64,000 nucleotides of DNA from CAUZIR01 sp034421295 (GTDB taxonomy: Bacteria > Chloroflexota > Dehalococcoidia > Lucifugimonadales > UBA2962), in NCBI GenBank assembly GCA_034421295.1, contig DAOUKM010000012.1, positions 1 through 64,000 on the forward strand. Reading direction: 5' to 3'. The position numbers were made by a program, and so were the translations under genes. Shown one piece after another: positions 44,839-53,917 of the stretch (position 1 is the first letter of the stretch; each line of letters starts with the position of its first letter). The notes beneath the pieces were generated by a model. It did no database searches, was not told where the DNA came from, and saw nothing but the letters and a program-made list of their open reading frames with translations.

Positions 44839-45936
44839 ATGGCCATCGGGCAATTTGGCAAGACCATCCGTGACGCCCTTGCCGGGACTGCAACGGGCAC
44901 CGGCAGCATCGTCGACGCGGCGGTTACCGCGGCCCGCGATACGACCGTCGGAGCCCTCAGGGGCACCAGGGACATTGCGGTCGAGTTCGAGGGGCTCGTC
45001 AGCGACGTCCTCAAGGGCGCCATCCAGGCCACCAGCGGGGTCGGCACCGAGCTCGGCTCGGCCGTAAAGGGCGCCGTGATCGGCGTTATCAGCGGGGTCG
45101 GCGAGGTCGGCGTCGTAACGGTCGGGGTCCTGAGCGACACGGTGCGAGCAGCGATAAGGGGCACCGGAGATGTCGGCGGCGAGGTCAACGTGGTCGCCCG
45201 CGGGGCCGTTGAGGGCGCGCTCGAGACCACCAAGGCCGTCGGGCTGCGCGCCGAGGACATGGCATTCGGCGTCGCCCAGGGAGCGATCGCCGGAACCCGC
45301 GACGTCGGCGGCGACCTCGGGGCGACCGCCAAGGACACCATCAAGGGGACCGTCGTCGGCACCCACGAGGTGGGCGGCAACCTGATGGAGGCGATCGAGG
45401 ACAGCGCAAGGGGCCTGATCAGGGGCACCTCCAATGTCGGTGGCGATGTCGGGTCTGTCACGCGAAGGGCCGCCGAGGGCTCCATCGAGGCCGCGGCGAG
45501 CGTCTCGCTCGGCCTCCAGGACGCCGCCTTCAGCGTCGCCCGCGGGGCCGTCCACGGCAGCAGGGAGATCGGAGGCGATCTCGGCGCGACCGCGCGCGAC
45601 ACCGTGAGCGGCACGATAACCGGCACCCACCAGGTCGGAGGCAACCTGCTCGAGGCGATCGAGGACAGCGCCCGCGGCCTGATCAAGGGGACGGCCGAGG
45701 TCGGCGGCGACGTGGTCGGGGTGGCCCGGGGCGCGCTCGAGGGGGCCATAGAGACCTCCGGCAGCGTGGGCCTTAAGGCCGAGGACGCCGCATCGGCAGT
45801 AGCCAACGGGGCCGTCAGCGCGGCGGGCTCGTTCGGAGAGGACACCGCAAAGGCCGTCTCCGGAGCCGTTACCGAGTCGGTATCGGGCGTAACGGCGGTG
45901 CTGAGAGCGCCCCTGAGAGACTCCCAGAAGAGCTGA
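44839..45936 (+). CDS. Gly/Ala/Val-rich helical repeat protein of unknown function
   Basis: A 365-residue protein with an AGGGAG ribosome site upstream of ATG 44839. No signal or membrane anchor is apparent. Nearly the whole chain is built of a ~16-19-residue unit like ARGAVEGALETTKAVGLRAED or GTRDVGGDLGATAKDT. These assemble into a ~85-100-residue super-repeat present about twice (GTHEVGGNLMEAIEDSARGL at ~175 and GTHQVGGNLLEAIEDSARGL at ~262). Each unit alternates a glycine-rich turn and an amphipathic helix with small residues. It could coat a membrane, a polyhydroxyalkanoate granule or a lipid droplet, or be a membrane-associated scaffold, but I know no described family. The next gene is a YihY-type integral membrane protein, 43 bases away. 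Confidence 0.7.
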   Translation: MAIGQFGKTIRDALAGTATGTGSIVDAAVTAARDTTVGALRGTRDIAVEFEGLVSDVLKGAIQATSGVGTELGSAVKGAVIGVISGVGEVGVVTVGVLSDTVRAAIRGTGDVGGEVNVVARGAVEGALETTKAVGLRAEDMAFGVAQGAIAGTRDVGGDLGATAKDTIKGTVVGTHEVGGNLMEAIEDSARGLIRGTSNVGGDVGSVTRRAAEGSIEAAASVSLGLQDAAFSVARGAVHGSREIGGDLGATARDTVSGTITGTHQVGGNLLEAIEDSARGLIKGTAEVGGDVVGVARGALEGAIETSGSVGLKAEDAASAVANGAVSAAGSFGEDTAKAVSGAVTESVSGVTAVLRAPLRDSQKS

Positions 45937-45979
45937 CGGGCGCCGGGCGCCCGCGGCCATACCGACCCTTGGCGCAGCC

Positions 45980-46930
45980 ATGAGGCCGCGTGAACGCATA
46001 GGGCGCATCAAGAGGTGGGGAAGCCGGACCCTGGTCCGGCTCCTTCGCTATCCCCCGCTCGCGCTCGTCTACCGGACGGTGCGCGAGCTTAACGACGACG
46101 ACGCAACGCACATGGCGGCCGGCGTCGCCTACTACGCGATCCTCTCCCTGTTCCCACTGACGATCGGCCTGCTGGCGATCATCAACCCGGTCCTTGAGTC
46201 CGAGACGGTAAAGGCCGAACTCCTGAACTTTTTCCAGACGTACCTTCCGGGCTCGGCCGATACGCTCGAGGCCAACCTGGAGTCGACCGAGCGGATACGG
46301 GGCATCCTCGGGTTAGTCGGCCTCGTGGGCATGTTCTGGATGGCGAGCGCGATCTTCGGGGCGATAAGCAGGGCGGTCAACCGCGCCTGGGACATCCACC
46401 AGGACCGGCCCTTCCACATAGACAAGCTCCACCACCTGGCCATGGCCTTCGGCGTGGGGCTGCTGTTCCTGCTCTCGCTGTCGGCGACCACGGTCCTTCA
46501 GATCGTCGACAGCTTCGATACCGACTTGACCAGCCGCGTGCAGTTCCTGCGGGACGGCCTGATCGGAACCGCCGCAAGGGCCCTGCCCTTCCTGTTCAGC
46601 TTCGGCATCTTCCTTGTGATCTACAAGTTCATCCCCAACACGAAGACCTACTGGCGGTACGTGTGGCCCGGGGCGGCCCTGGCCGCCGTCCTGTTCGAGG
46701 TGGGGAAGGGCCTGTTCGTGTTTTACCTGGACAACTTCGCCGACTACCAGAGGGTCTACGGCTCGCTCGGGTCGGTGGTCGTGCTGTTGACCTGGACGTA
46801 TGCGTCGTCGTTCATTCTGCTCATCGGGGCGGAGTTCTCCTCCGAGTACGAGCGCATGCGAACGGGACTGACCCGCGGCCAGGTCGCCGCCTCCAGGGGC
46901 GGGAGGCGAAGGCCAGGGGCAAAGAGCTGA
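45980..46930 (+). CDS. YihY/virulence factor BrkB family membrane protein
   Basis: A 316-residue inner-membrane protein of the YihY/BrkB (UPF0761) family. The N-terminal part has the conserved DDATHMAAGVAYYAILSLFPLTIGLLAII. Further family features are the helix LGLVGLVGMFWMASAIFGAISRAVNRAWDI, the loop PNTKTYWRYVWPGAALAAVLFEVGKGLFVFYL, and YGSLGSVVVLLTWTYASSFILLIGAEFSSEY at the end. Six membrane helices are expected. The molecular role is not settled; a transporter or lipid function has been suggested. It is 43 bases downstream of the Gly/Ala repeat gene, and the two may form an operon. Confidence 0.92.
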   Translation: MRPRERIGRIKRWGSRTLVRLLRYPPLALVYRTVRELNDDDATHMAAGVAYYAILSLFPLTIGLLAIINPVLESETVKAELLNFFQTYLPGSADTLEANLESTERIRGILGLVGLVGMFWMASAIFGAISRAVNRAWDIHQDRPFHIDKLHHLAMAFGVGLLFLLSLSATTVLQIVDSFDTDLTSRVQFLRDGLIGTAARALPFLFSFGIFLVIYKFIPNTKTYWRYVWPGAALAAVLFEVGKGLFVFYLDNFADYQRVYGSLGSVVVLLTWTYASSFILLIGAEFSSEYERMRTGLTRGQVAASRGGRRRPGAKS

Positions 46931-46940
46931 GGGCGCGCGC

Positions 46941-48197
46941 CTAGAGGATCACGCCCGCGTCCTGCAGGGCGGCGATGTCCTCCCAGCTGTAGCCGTGCTC
47001 CAGCAACACCTCCTCGGTGTGCTGGCCGACCTCGGGGGCAAGGCTGCGGATCGATGACGGGGTCGCCCCGTAGTGGATCGGGTGGTTGGCCACCTTGACG
47101 CGCCCCAGGGCGGGGTGGTCCACCTCGACGATGTAGTCGTTTGCGCGCACCTGAGGATCGTCCCACAGCTCCATCAGCCGCTGGACCGGGGCGAAGATGT
47201 TGTCGCGGTTGGCCGACAGGATCTCGTCCCACTCGGCGTAGGTCTTCTGCGCGAAGGTCTCATCGAGGATGCGTATCAGCTCCTGGTTGTTCGCTGCGCG
47301 CGCCTGGGTATCGCGGAACCTGGGGTCGTCGGCAAGGTGCCCGAGGCCGAGCGCCTCGGCAAAGGACGGCCAGTAGCGGTCGGCTTCGAGGTTCGCGAGC
47401 ATCAGCCAGCGCCCGTCGCTGCACCTGTAGTAGTTGGAGATCGGGTTGTAGGCGCTCTCCCTTCCGGGCTTTACGGTCAGGTTTATCTCCGATGCCGGCT
47501 TGTGGGCGGTGAGCATGCCCATCGTAACGCTCAGGCCCTGCAGCCAGATCGAGCTCCCGAGGTGCGACGCGTCGACCCTCTGCCCGATCCCGGTCCGCTC
47601 CCTTGCAACGAGCGCGGCGAGCACCCCCCAGCTGAGCATGATCCCGCCTATCTGGTCGCTGATCACGCCCTGCACCGGGTAGGGCTCAGAGCCCTCCGGG
47701 CCCGTCGCGTACATCAGCCCGCTGCGCGCCTGGCCCACCGTGTCCAGGGCGGGCTTTTCCGACTCGGGACCGTCGGGGCCGTACCCGCTCCCCGACCCGT
47801 AGATCAGGCGCGGGTTGATCTCCGAAAGGTCCTCGTATCCAAGGCCGAGCCGCTCCGCGACGCCCTTACGAAAGTTCTGAAGGAACACGTCCGCCCCGGA
47901 CACGAGCCGCCGCACGATCTCCACGCCCTCCGGGCTCTTCAGGTCGACGGCGATCGCGCGCTTGTTGCGGTGGTTCGCCTCAAAGTAGCTGTTGCGCTGG
48001 CCGGGAAGGCTGCGGTCGATGCCGCTCACGGTGAACAGCGCGCGCCCGGGCTCGCCGCTCAGCGCCTCGACCTTGATCACGTCCGCCCCAAGATCGCCGA
48101 GCATCATCCCGGCGACCGGGCCGAACTGCCAGATCGTCCAGTCGATCACCTTTAGGCCGCTTAGCGGGCCCGGCCCGGTCCCGTTGCCTGAGTCCAA
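46941..48197 (-). CDS. CaiB/BaiF family (class III) CoA transferase
   Basis: A 418-residue CoA transferase that moves CoA between acids (such as formyl-CoA/oxalate or carnitine-type substrates). The start of the fold PLSGLKVIDWTIWQFGPVAGMMLGDLGADVIKVE (near 13-45) is diagnostic. The catalytic Asp is expected in KPALDTVGQARSGLMYATG near 150-168. QNSYFEANHRNKRAIAVDLKSPEG and VFLQNFRKGVAERLGLGYEDLS are also typical. The substrate is unknown. It is convergent with the YihY gene, 10 bases apart, and divergent from the ThDP enzyme at 48268. Confidence 0.9.
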   Translation of the reverse strand: MDSGNGTGPGPLSGLKVIDWTIWQFGPVAGMMLGDLGADVIKVEALSGEPGRALFTVSGIDRSLPGQRNSYFEANHRNKRAIAVDLKSPEGVEIVRRLVSGADVFLQNFRKGVAERLGLGYEDLSEINPRLIYGSGSGYGPDGPESEKPALDTVGQARSGLMYATGPEGSEPYPVQGVISDQIGGIMLSWGVLAALVARERTGIGQRVDASHLGSSIWLQGLSVTMGMLTAHKPASEINLTVKPGRESAYNPISNYYRCSDGRWLMLANLEADRYWPSFAEALGLGHLADDPRFRDTQARAANNQELIRILDETFAQKTYAEWDEILSANRDNIFAPVQRLMELWDDPQVRANDYIVEVDHPALGRVKVANHPIHYGATPSSIRSLAPEVGQHTEEVLLEHGYSWEDIAALQDAGVIL

Positions 48198-48267
48198 TGT
48201 CCCTCCCGGGGGCGCTTATGCGCCGAGTTTAGCACCGAGCGGCCCGCCGGGATAGAATGGCCCGGCC

Positions 48268-49950
48268 ATGCCGTCCGACCCGCTCACCGGTGCACACGTC
48301 CTAGCCCGAACGCTAGACGCGCTCGGGGTGAAGGAGGTCTTCACCATCGCAGGAGACCACGTCCTTCCCGCCATCGACGCGATGGCGGACGGTCCCTTCC
48401 GCTTCGTCGATACGCGCCACGAGCAGGCGGCCGGGCACATGGCCGACGCCTGGGCCCGCGTAACGGGCCGCCCGGGCGTTGTGCTTGCGACGACCCCGGG
48501 CTTTGCCAACGTCGTTCCCGCCCTCGCCAACGCCGCCCACGCAGAGAGCCCCATGCTCTCCATCGGCGGATCGGCCCCGCTGGGCCAGCTAGGCCGCGGC
48601 GCGATGCAGGAGATAGACCAGGTGGGGATGGCGCGGCCCGTCACCAAGCTCTCAGAGATCGTCACCGACCCCGCCCGCATCCCGGACATGGTCGCCGCGG
48701 CCCTGCGCACCGCCCTTTCCGGCAGGCGCGGCCCCGTGCACCTGACGATACCGGTGGACGTCCAGCAGGCGATCGCCGACGGGTCGCAGATCTCCTACCT
48801 TTCCGCCGGCCCGCCCCCGCCGATGGAGGCGGACGCGGCCGCGGTGGAGGAGGCCTCGCGCCTGATAGAGAGGGCGAATCGTCCGGTGGTCATCGCCGGG
48901 ACGGCCGCATCATACGGTCGCTCCGGGGACACCCTCGTTCGCTTTGCCGAGGCCGCCGGCGTTCCCGTGATGACCGAGGGAGACGCAAGGGGGCTGATCA
49001 GCGATGATCACCCCCTGTGCGCGGGCTTTTACGACGCCGGCCTCAACCGCGCTACGCGCCTGGTTCCCGAGGCGGACCTCGTGATCCTGGCCGGAAAGAG
49101 ACAGGACCTGTCGGTCGGATACGCTATGCCGCCCGCGATCGGCCCGGGCGCGGCGCTGGTGCAGATCGACCCCGAGGCCCGGGAGATCGGCAGGAACAGG
49201 TCCGTCGACGTCGCCCTTGCCGGTGACGTCAGCGCCGTGCTCGGCCAGCTGGCGGACCGCGCGGGGGAGGGGCGCCCGGGGGCAGCGGACCGATCGGAGT
49301 GGCTAGAGCGCCTCTCGGCGGAGCGCCGGCAGATGGAGGCCTGGCTCGAGTCGCTCGATGGCGACGGGGTCCCGCTTCACGCGATGAGCGTGTTCGCAGA
49401 GCTTCGCCCGATGCTGTCTGAGGGAGACTCGGTCGCCTTTGACGGCGGAGACTTCGGGCACTTCGGACGCGCCTACATCCCCGCGACGGCACCGCTCAGC
49501 CACCTGTATTTTTCGACCTTTGGTATGCTTGGCGCCTCGATGGGCACCGCGCTCTCGATGAAGCTGGCCAGCCCCGGCGGGCGGGCGGTCCTGGTTACCG
49601 GGGACGGGGCGTTCGGCTTTAACGCCATGGAGCTGGACACCGCCGTGCGGCACGACATCCCCATCACCGTGATCGTCGGAAACGACGCGGCCTGGGGCAT
49701 CGACCGCCAGATCCAGATCGGGGCCTACGGGAGACCGGTGGCGACCGACCTTCTGCCGACGCGCTACGACGTCGTGGCGCAGGGGCTCGGTGCCGAGGGC
49801 TTTCACGTGAACACCCGGGCAGAGCTCGGCCCGGCCCTCAGGGCGGCCCTTGACTGCGGGCGGCCGGCGGTCGTCAACGTCGAGATAAGCAGGACGGTGA
49901 GCCCCCGCGGCCAGCTCGCGGTGGAGCGATGGAGGGCCGGGGGCAACTAG
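48268..49950 (+). CDS. Thiamine-diphosphate-dependent enzyme (acetolactate synthase-like)
   Basis: A 560-residue ThDP enzyme. The catalytic Glu is in DTRHEQAAGHMADAWARVTGRPGV near 50. The middle domain starts PVVIAGTAASYGRSGDTLVRFA near 215. The cofactor motif is VTGDGAFGFNAMELDTAVRHDIPITVIVGNDAAWGIDRQ near 440-475. RPIGLISDDHPL and the PALAN segment also fit the family. It resembles benzaldehyde/oxalyl-CoA and acetolactate enzymes, but the reaction is not fixed. The neighbouring divergent CoA transferase is suggestive of oxalyl-CoA type metabolism (formyl-CoA transferase and oxalyl-CoA decarboxylase often sit together). This is a guess from context only. Confidence 0.85.
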   Translation: MPSDPLTGAHVLARTLDALGVKEVFTIAGDHVLPAIDAMADGPFRFVDTRHEQAAGHMADAWARVTGRPGVVLATTPGFANVVPALANAAHAESPMLSIGGSAPLGQLGRGAMQEIDQVGMARPVTKLSEIVTDPARIPDMVAAALRTALSGRRGPVHLTIPVDVQQAIADGSQISYLSAGPPPPMEADAAAVEEASRLIERANRPVVIAGTAASYGRSGDTLVRFAEAAGVPVMTEGDARGLISDDHPLCAGFYDAGLNRATRLVPEADLVILAGKRQDLSVGYAMPPAIGPGAALVQIDPEAREIGRNRSVDVALAGDVSAVLGQLADRAGEGRPGAADRSEWLERLSAERRQMEAWLESLDGDGVPLHAMSVFAELRPMLSEGDSVAFDGGDFGHFGRAYIPATAPLSHLYFSTFGMLGASMGTALSMKLASPGGRAVLVTGDGAFGFNAMELDTAVRHDIPITVIVGNDAAWGIDRQIQIGAYGRPVATDLLPTRYDVVAQGLGAEGFHVNTRAELGPALRAALDCGRPAVVNVEISRTVSPRGQLAVERWRAGGN

Positions 49951-49989
49951 GTCGCCCGCGGAATCACGGAGACAAGACGGACCGGGGAG

Positions 49990-51054
49990 ATGTTCGAAAC
50001 CTACGTCGTAGGCAGCCTGCCGCGCCCCGAGTGGGTGCGCGAGCTCATAGAGGACCGAAAGTCGGGCGCCGTCTCCTGGGAGGAGGCGGACCGCCTTCTC
50101 GATGCGGCCGTCCCATCGGCGATCGCGATGCAGGAGCGCGCGGGCCTCGACTACATCTCCGACGGGGAGTGGCGCCGCGAGAGCTACGTAAAGGTCTTTG
50201 CCGACGCGGTCGGCGGGTTCGGCTACGACCTTCACACGGAGGACAGCGCGGTCCGGGTGTCATCGCTCCCCTATCCGGCCGTGGTCGAGCGCCTTGCGCC
50301 CCGGAGGCCCATCGCGGTCGATGAGGCGCGCTTTCTTCGCGCCCGCGCGGGCGGGCGGATCATCATCGCCGTCCCGTCCCCCTACACCATCGGGCGGAGG
50401 ATGTGGACGGAGGAGCACTCCCGCGCCGCCTACCCCTCCAGGGAGGAGTTCATCGACGAGTGCGTCCCGATCGTGCGCGACGAGATCGCCCGTCTCGCCG
50501 CTGAGGGGGTGGATGCGGTGCAGCTCGACGAGCCCTGGCTTGCGCTGCTGGTCGACGGAGCCTACAGGGAGAGGGAGAGCATCACCGACGTGGACCGGGA
50601 GATGGAGCTTTCGGTCAGCTCGGTGAACGCCGTCGTCGATGGGGCTGCGGTGCCCGTCTCGGTGCACCTTTGCCACGCGCACTTTAACCGAAGGCACGCA
50701 ACGAGCGGCCCGTACGACCTGATTATGGACGCCCTCGGCGAGATGGACGCCGACCGCTTCGCGATCGAGCTTGCGACCCCGGACGCCGGCGGCATAGGGG
50801 CCCTTAGGCGCTTTCCGCCGGGCAAGGTGCTGGGCCTCGGCGTGATCGACCACACCGATACGCACGTTGAGACGCCCGAGGAGGTCGCGGCACGCGCCGA
50901 GGCGGCGATGGAGTACGTCTCCCCCGAGCGCATCACCCTGAACCCCGACTGCGGTTTCTCGCCCTCGAGCCAGAACCCCATGGACATAGACGAGGCATAC
51001 CTTAAGCTGCGCGCCATGAGCGCGGGCGCGGCCATCCTCAGGGAGAGGCACTAG
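49990..51054 (+). CDS. Cobalamin-independent methionine synthase-like (MetE C-terminal domain) protein
   Basis: A 354-residue TIM-barrel protein like the catalytic half of MetE or archaeal-type methionine synthases. The start FETYVVGSLPRPEWVRELIED is typical. The zinc site is complete: HxC in VSVHLCHAHF near 228, Glu in FAIELATPDAG near 260, and Cys in LNPDCGFSPSS near 318. QLDEPWLALL near 180 contacts substrate in the family. MetE proper is about 750 residues with an N-terminal folate-binding half; this one lacks it. It therefore uses another methyl donor (as in MtbA- or epoxyalkane-transferase-like relatives) or needs a partner. It lies 40 bases after the ThDP gene. Confidence 0.82.
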   Translation: MFETYVVGSLPRPEWVRELIEDRKSGAVSWEEADRLLDAAVPSAIAMQERAGLDYISDGEWRRESYVKVFADAVGGFGYDLHTEDSAVRVSSLPYPAVVERLAPRRPIAVDEARFLRARAGGRIIIAVPSPYTIGRRMWTEEHSRAAYPSREEFIDECVPIVRDEIARLAAEGVDAVQLDEPWLALLVDGAYRERESITDVDREMELSVSSVNAVVDGAAVPVSVHLCHAHFNRRHATSGPYDLIMDALGEMDADRFAIELATPDAGGIGALRRFPPGKVLGLGVIDHTDTHVETPEEVAARAEAAMEYVSPERITLNPDCGFSPSSQNPMDIDEAYLKLRAMSAGAAILRERH

Positions 51055-51084
51055 CGGCGGGCGAGACGCCCTCCGGACCCGTTC

Positions 51085-52320
51085 ATGCCCAGCGCTGAGA
51101 TAGTATCCATCGGCTCAGAGCTCCTGCTCGGGCAGATAGTCGACACGAACTCGGCCTGGATGGCCCAGCGCCTTACCGGTCTGGGCGTCAACCTGTTCCA
51201 CAAGTCGGTCGTCGGCGACAACCGCCGGCGCATGGGCGAGGTGATAGACCAGGCCCTCGACCGGGCGGACATCGTCATCTGCGGGGGCGGGCTGGGGCCG
51301 ACCCAGGACGACATCACCCGCGAGGTGATCGCCGAGGTCACCGGTCGAGAGCTCGTCCTTGACCGTGAGCTCCTTGAGACCATCGAGCGCATGTTCCGAT
51401 CACGCGGCTTTCTGATGACCAAGAACAACGAGCGCCAGGCCTTCATCCCCGACGGCGCGCTCGCCATACACAACCCCAACGGCACCGCTCCCTCGTTCGC
51501 CGTTGAGGACAGCCGGGGCGTCGTGTTCGCACTTCCCGGCGTGCCTTTCGAGCTGAAGTGGCTGTTCGACAACGAGGTGGTCCCCTACATCCGAAAGCGC
51601 TACGGCCTCTCTGAGGTCATAACCTACCGGGTGCTCAAGGTCGCCCAGCTCGGCGAGAGCAACGTGGACGACCGGATAGGCCACCTGATCGCGAGCTCGT
51701 CGAACCCCACCGTGGGCGTGCTCGCCCATCCCGGGCAGGTCGACGTTCGCATAGCGGCCAAGGCCGCATCGATCCCCGAGGCCAAGCGCCTCATAGAGCC
51801 GGTAGAGCGCCAGGTCCGCACCCTGCTGGGCGACCACGTGTTCGCGGCGGACGCAGAGACCATGGAGATGGTGGTGGGCGGCCTGCTGGCCGAGCGCGAC
51901 CTTACGATCGCATCCTACGAGGACGTAACGCACGGCATGGTCGCAGAGAGACTTCGCGATGCCACTCCCGAGCGCTTCGTCGAGGCGGTCGTCGGCAACG
52001 GCCTGGTTCCGATAATGCGGCTCGTGGGCGCCGGGGGCGACGGGCCTGAGCCCGAAGGCCCCGCAGAGCTCGCAGGGCGCCTTGCCCTATCGGTCAGGGC
52101 CCAGGCCCAGGCGGACCTGGGCATCGCGGTGCACGGGGTTCCGGACCCATCGGACCGGGCAGAGAACCTTGCCAAGGGCCAGACCTACATAGCCGTGACC
52201 GACGGGGCCAACGTGCGCCGCCGAACCTTCAACCTGTCGGGGCGGGGCAGACCAGATCGCACCCGCATAAGCCTGGACGCCCTCGCCCTGGTGCGCGCCG
52301 CGCTGATCGAGGGCTTCTGA
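51085..52320 (+). CDS. cinA: CinA-family protein (molybdopterin-like domain plus altered deamidase domain)
   Basis: A 411-residue CinA. The N-terminal CoaE-like/MoCF domain has EIVSIGSELLLGQIVDTNSAWMAQRL near 5-30, CGGGLGPTQDDITREVIA near 71 and ERQAFIPDGA near 120. This half hydrolyses ADP-ribose or binds nucleotide in relatives. The C-terminal PncC half normally holds a conserved SAESCTGG-type Ser motif for NMN deamidation. Here it reads ASYEDVTHGMVAERLRDATPERFVEAVVGNG, so that motif is degraded; the rest of the domain (YIAVTDGANVRRRTFNL) is recognisable. Deamidase activity is probably lost. It starts 30 bases after the MetE-like gene and ends 16 bases before the phosphotriesterase-like gene, so they may be co-transcribed. 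Confidence 0.85.
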   Translation: MPSAEIVSIGSELLLGQIVDTNSAWMAQRLTGLGVNLFHKSVVGDNRRRMGEVIDQALDRADIVICGGGLGPTQDDITREVIAEVTGRELVLDRELLETIERMFRSRGFLMTKNNERQAFIPDGALAIHNPNGTAPSFAVEDSRGVVFALPGVPFELKWLFDNEVVPYIRKRYGLSEVITYRVLKVAQLGESNVDDRIGHLIASSSNPTVGVLAHPGQVDVRIAAKAASIPEAKRLIEPVERQVRTLLGDHVFAADAETMEMVVGGLLAERDLTIASYEDVTHGMVAERLRDATPERFVEAVVGNGLVPIMRLVGAGGDGPEPEGPAELAGRLALSVRAQAQADLGIAVHGVPDPSDRAENLAKGQTYIAVTDGANVRRRTFNLSGRGRPDRTRISLDALALVRAALIEGF

Positions 52321-52336
52321 TCCGCAGGGGGACCCC

Positions 52337-53287
52337 GTGCAGACAGTAAACACCGTCCTCGGCCCGCTGGATCCCGGCTCTCTCGGCTTTACGCTGTCCC
52401 ACGAGCACGTGATGCTCTCGAGCGCCGGGATAAGGCACGTGTACCCGGAGTTCATCGACCGCGAGGCGATAGTCCGCGACGCCGTGGAGCACTTTTCCGA
52501 GTGCAAGGCCGAGGGCGTCGACTCCCTGGTGGACGTTACGACCCTTGACCTCGGCCGGGACGCAGAGCTGATCGCCGAGGTCTCAGAGCGCTCGGGCATT
52601 AACATCATCTGCTGCACGGGCACCTGGCGCGACATCCCACGGGCATTCTGGGAGGCAGACCCCGACGATATCGCCGCGCTCTACGTGCGCGAGATCACAG
52701 AGGGTATAGAGGGCACGGGCATAAAGGCCGGGGTGATCAAGGTCGCAAACGACGCAGAGGGCGTCACGGCGGAGGGGGAGATCATCCTGCGCGCCGCGGC
52801 CAGGGCCTCAAGGGCCACCGGCGTGCCCATATCGGCGCACAGCTGGGCCCCGGGCCGGGTCGGCGAGCTCCAGATCGAGGTGCTGACCGACGAGGGCGTC
52901 GACCTGGCCGGCGTCTACATAGGCCACTCCAACGACACGACGGACATGGACTACCTGACCGGTATTGCGCGAGCCGGTGCCTGGATCGGACTGGACCGCA
53001 CCCCCGGGGCGCCCATCCGTGAGCTGCCCTCCGCAGAGGAGCGGACCCGGACGCTCAAGGCCCTGATCGATGCGGGACTGTCCGACAGCGTAATGGTGGG
53101 ACACGACTGGTCGATATACATGGGCACCAACGGAGAGGACACACGCAGGAGATTCGACGAGCACAACCCCGACCGGTTCCTCTACATCACCCGGCGCCAG
53201 ATACCCCGGCTGCTCGAGCTGGGGGCTACCGAGGACGACATACGCCGGATCACCGTCGATAACCCGCGCCGCTTCTTCGGGGGCTGA
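52337..53287 (+). CDS. Phosphotriesterase-family metal-dependent hydrolase
   Basis: A 316-residue TIM-barrel hydrolase starting at GTG 52337. Metal ligands: HxH in TLSHEHVML near 22, the carboxylated Lys in AGVIKVANDAEG near 135, His in PISAHSWAPGRV near 170, His in GVYIGHSNDTTD near 200, and Asp in MVGHDWSIYM near 254. It differs from the paralogue at 18920, which has Glu at the bridging position. Family members hydrolyse lactones (quorum-sensing type) or phosphotriesters; the natural substrate is not deducible. It ends the gene string from the ThDP enzyme through CinA. Confidence 0.9.
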   Translation: MQTVNTVLGPLDPGSLGFTLSHEHVMLSSAGIRHVYPEFIDREAIVRDAVEHFSECKAEGVDSLVDVTTLDLGRDAELIAEVSERSGINIICCTGTWRDIPRAFWEADPDDIAALYVREITEGIEGTGIKAGVIKVANDAEGVTAEGEIILRAAARASRATGVPISAHSWAPGRVGELQIEVLTDEGVDLAGVYIGHSNDTTDMDYLTGIARAGAWIGLDRTPGAPIRELPSAEERTRTLKALIDAGLSDSVMVGHDWSIYMGTNGEDTRRRFDEHNPDRFLYITRRQIPRLLELGATEDDIRRITVDNPRRFFGG

Positions 53288-53659
53288 ATCCTCCATCATC
53301 GCCAGCTGTCGGTCCCGCCCACAACTACCGGTAAGCCGGACTGCTTGCACGGGCAGACAAGGGAGTACACACACCATAGCAGCGCCGTAGGAGGTCGGAG
53401 AGGGAGATCCATCCCCTCGGGCACGGATCCTGAACTGTCAGCCGGTGTTGCGAGTCAGCCTGTTTACTGTCGTGGATGAGCCGGAGAACGACTCAACTTC
53501 CCGGACCGTCCCGCAAGCAGAGGACTGCCGCAGGCTGGCCAATCCCCTGGTGGTCGTATCGCCCCCGACAAGTACACACCAAGAGGACACAGCACAGGCC
53601 TGCGATCGGGTGCGTGGTAGACTTATATATGATGAGTCTACCCATATGAGGAGGCTGCG
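53288..53659. other. Intergenic region with a palindromic operator
   Basis: About 370 bases. The last 50 hold an inverted repeat upstream of the antitoxin gene (see 53617-53641). Nothing else was recognised. Confidence 0.5.
53617..53641 (+). promoter_or_regulatory. Inverted repeat GTAGACT...AGTCTAC upstream of a TA pair
   Basis: A 7-base inverted repeat separated by 11 bases (tatatatgatg), which may contain the -10. The GAGGAGG ribosome site and ATG 53660 follow. Likely operator for autorepression by the antitoxin. The same half-site AGTCTA appears in the operator at 61366. Confidence 0.6.
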
Positions 53660-53917
53660 ATGAGCATTAACATCAAGAACGAGAAGACGTGTCAACTCGC
53701 CAGTGAACTGGCGCAACTCACCGGTGACACCATGACCGGCGCGATTACGATTGCGCTGAGGGAGCGACTGGAGCGCGAGAAAAGGGAGCGCAGCACCGAG
53801 GCCCGTGTCCAGAGAATTCTCGCCATCGGGAAGCGCTGCGCAAGCACGTTGCGCGACGGTCCTTCCGCCGTCGAGCACGGCGATTTCCTGTACGACGATC
53901 GGGGTCTGCCCAGGTGA
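53660..53917 (+). CDS. VapB-like antitoxin (Rv0623-type ribbon-helix-helix)
   Basis: An 85-residue antitoxin. INIKNEKTCQLASELAQLTGDTMTGAITIALRERLERE is the Rv0623-like antitoxin pattern (a short strand then two helices). The end DFLYDDRGLPR is the toxin-gripping motif typical of this type. Ribosome site GAGGAGG at 53649-53655. The stop overlaps the toxin GTG by four bases. Confidence 0.88.
   Translation: MSINIKNEKTCQLASELAQLTGDTMTGAITIALRERLEREKRERSTEARVQRILAIGKRCASTLRDGPSAVEHGDFLYDDRGLPR

Noticed and set aside
44823..45845. A long minus-strand frame opposite the Gly/Ala repeat gene
   Set aside because: Ser/Pro/Thr-rich shadow of the repeat. The plus-strand gene has a ribosome site and an intact start.
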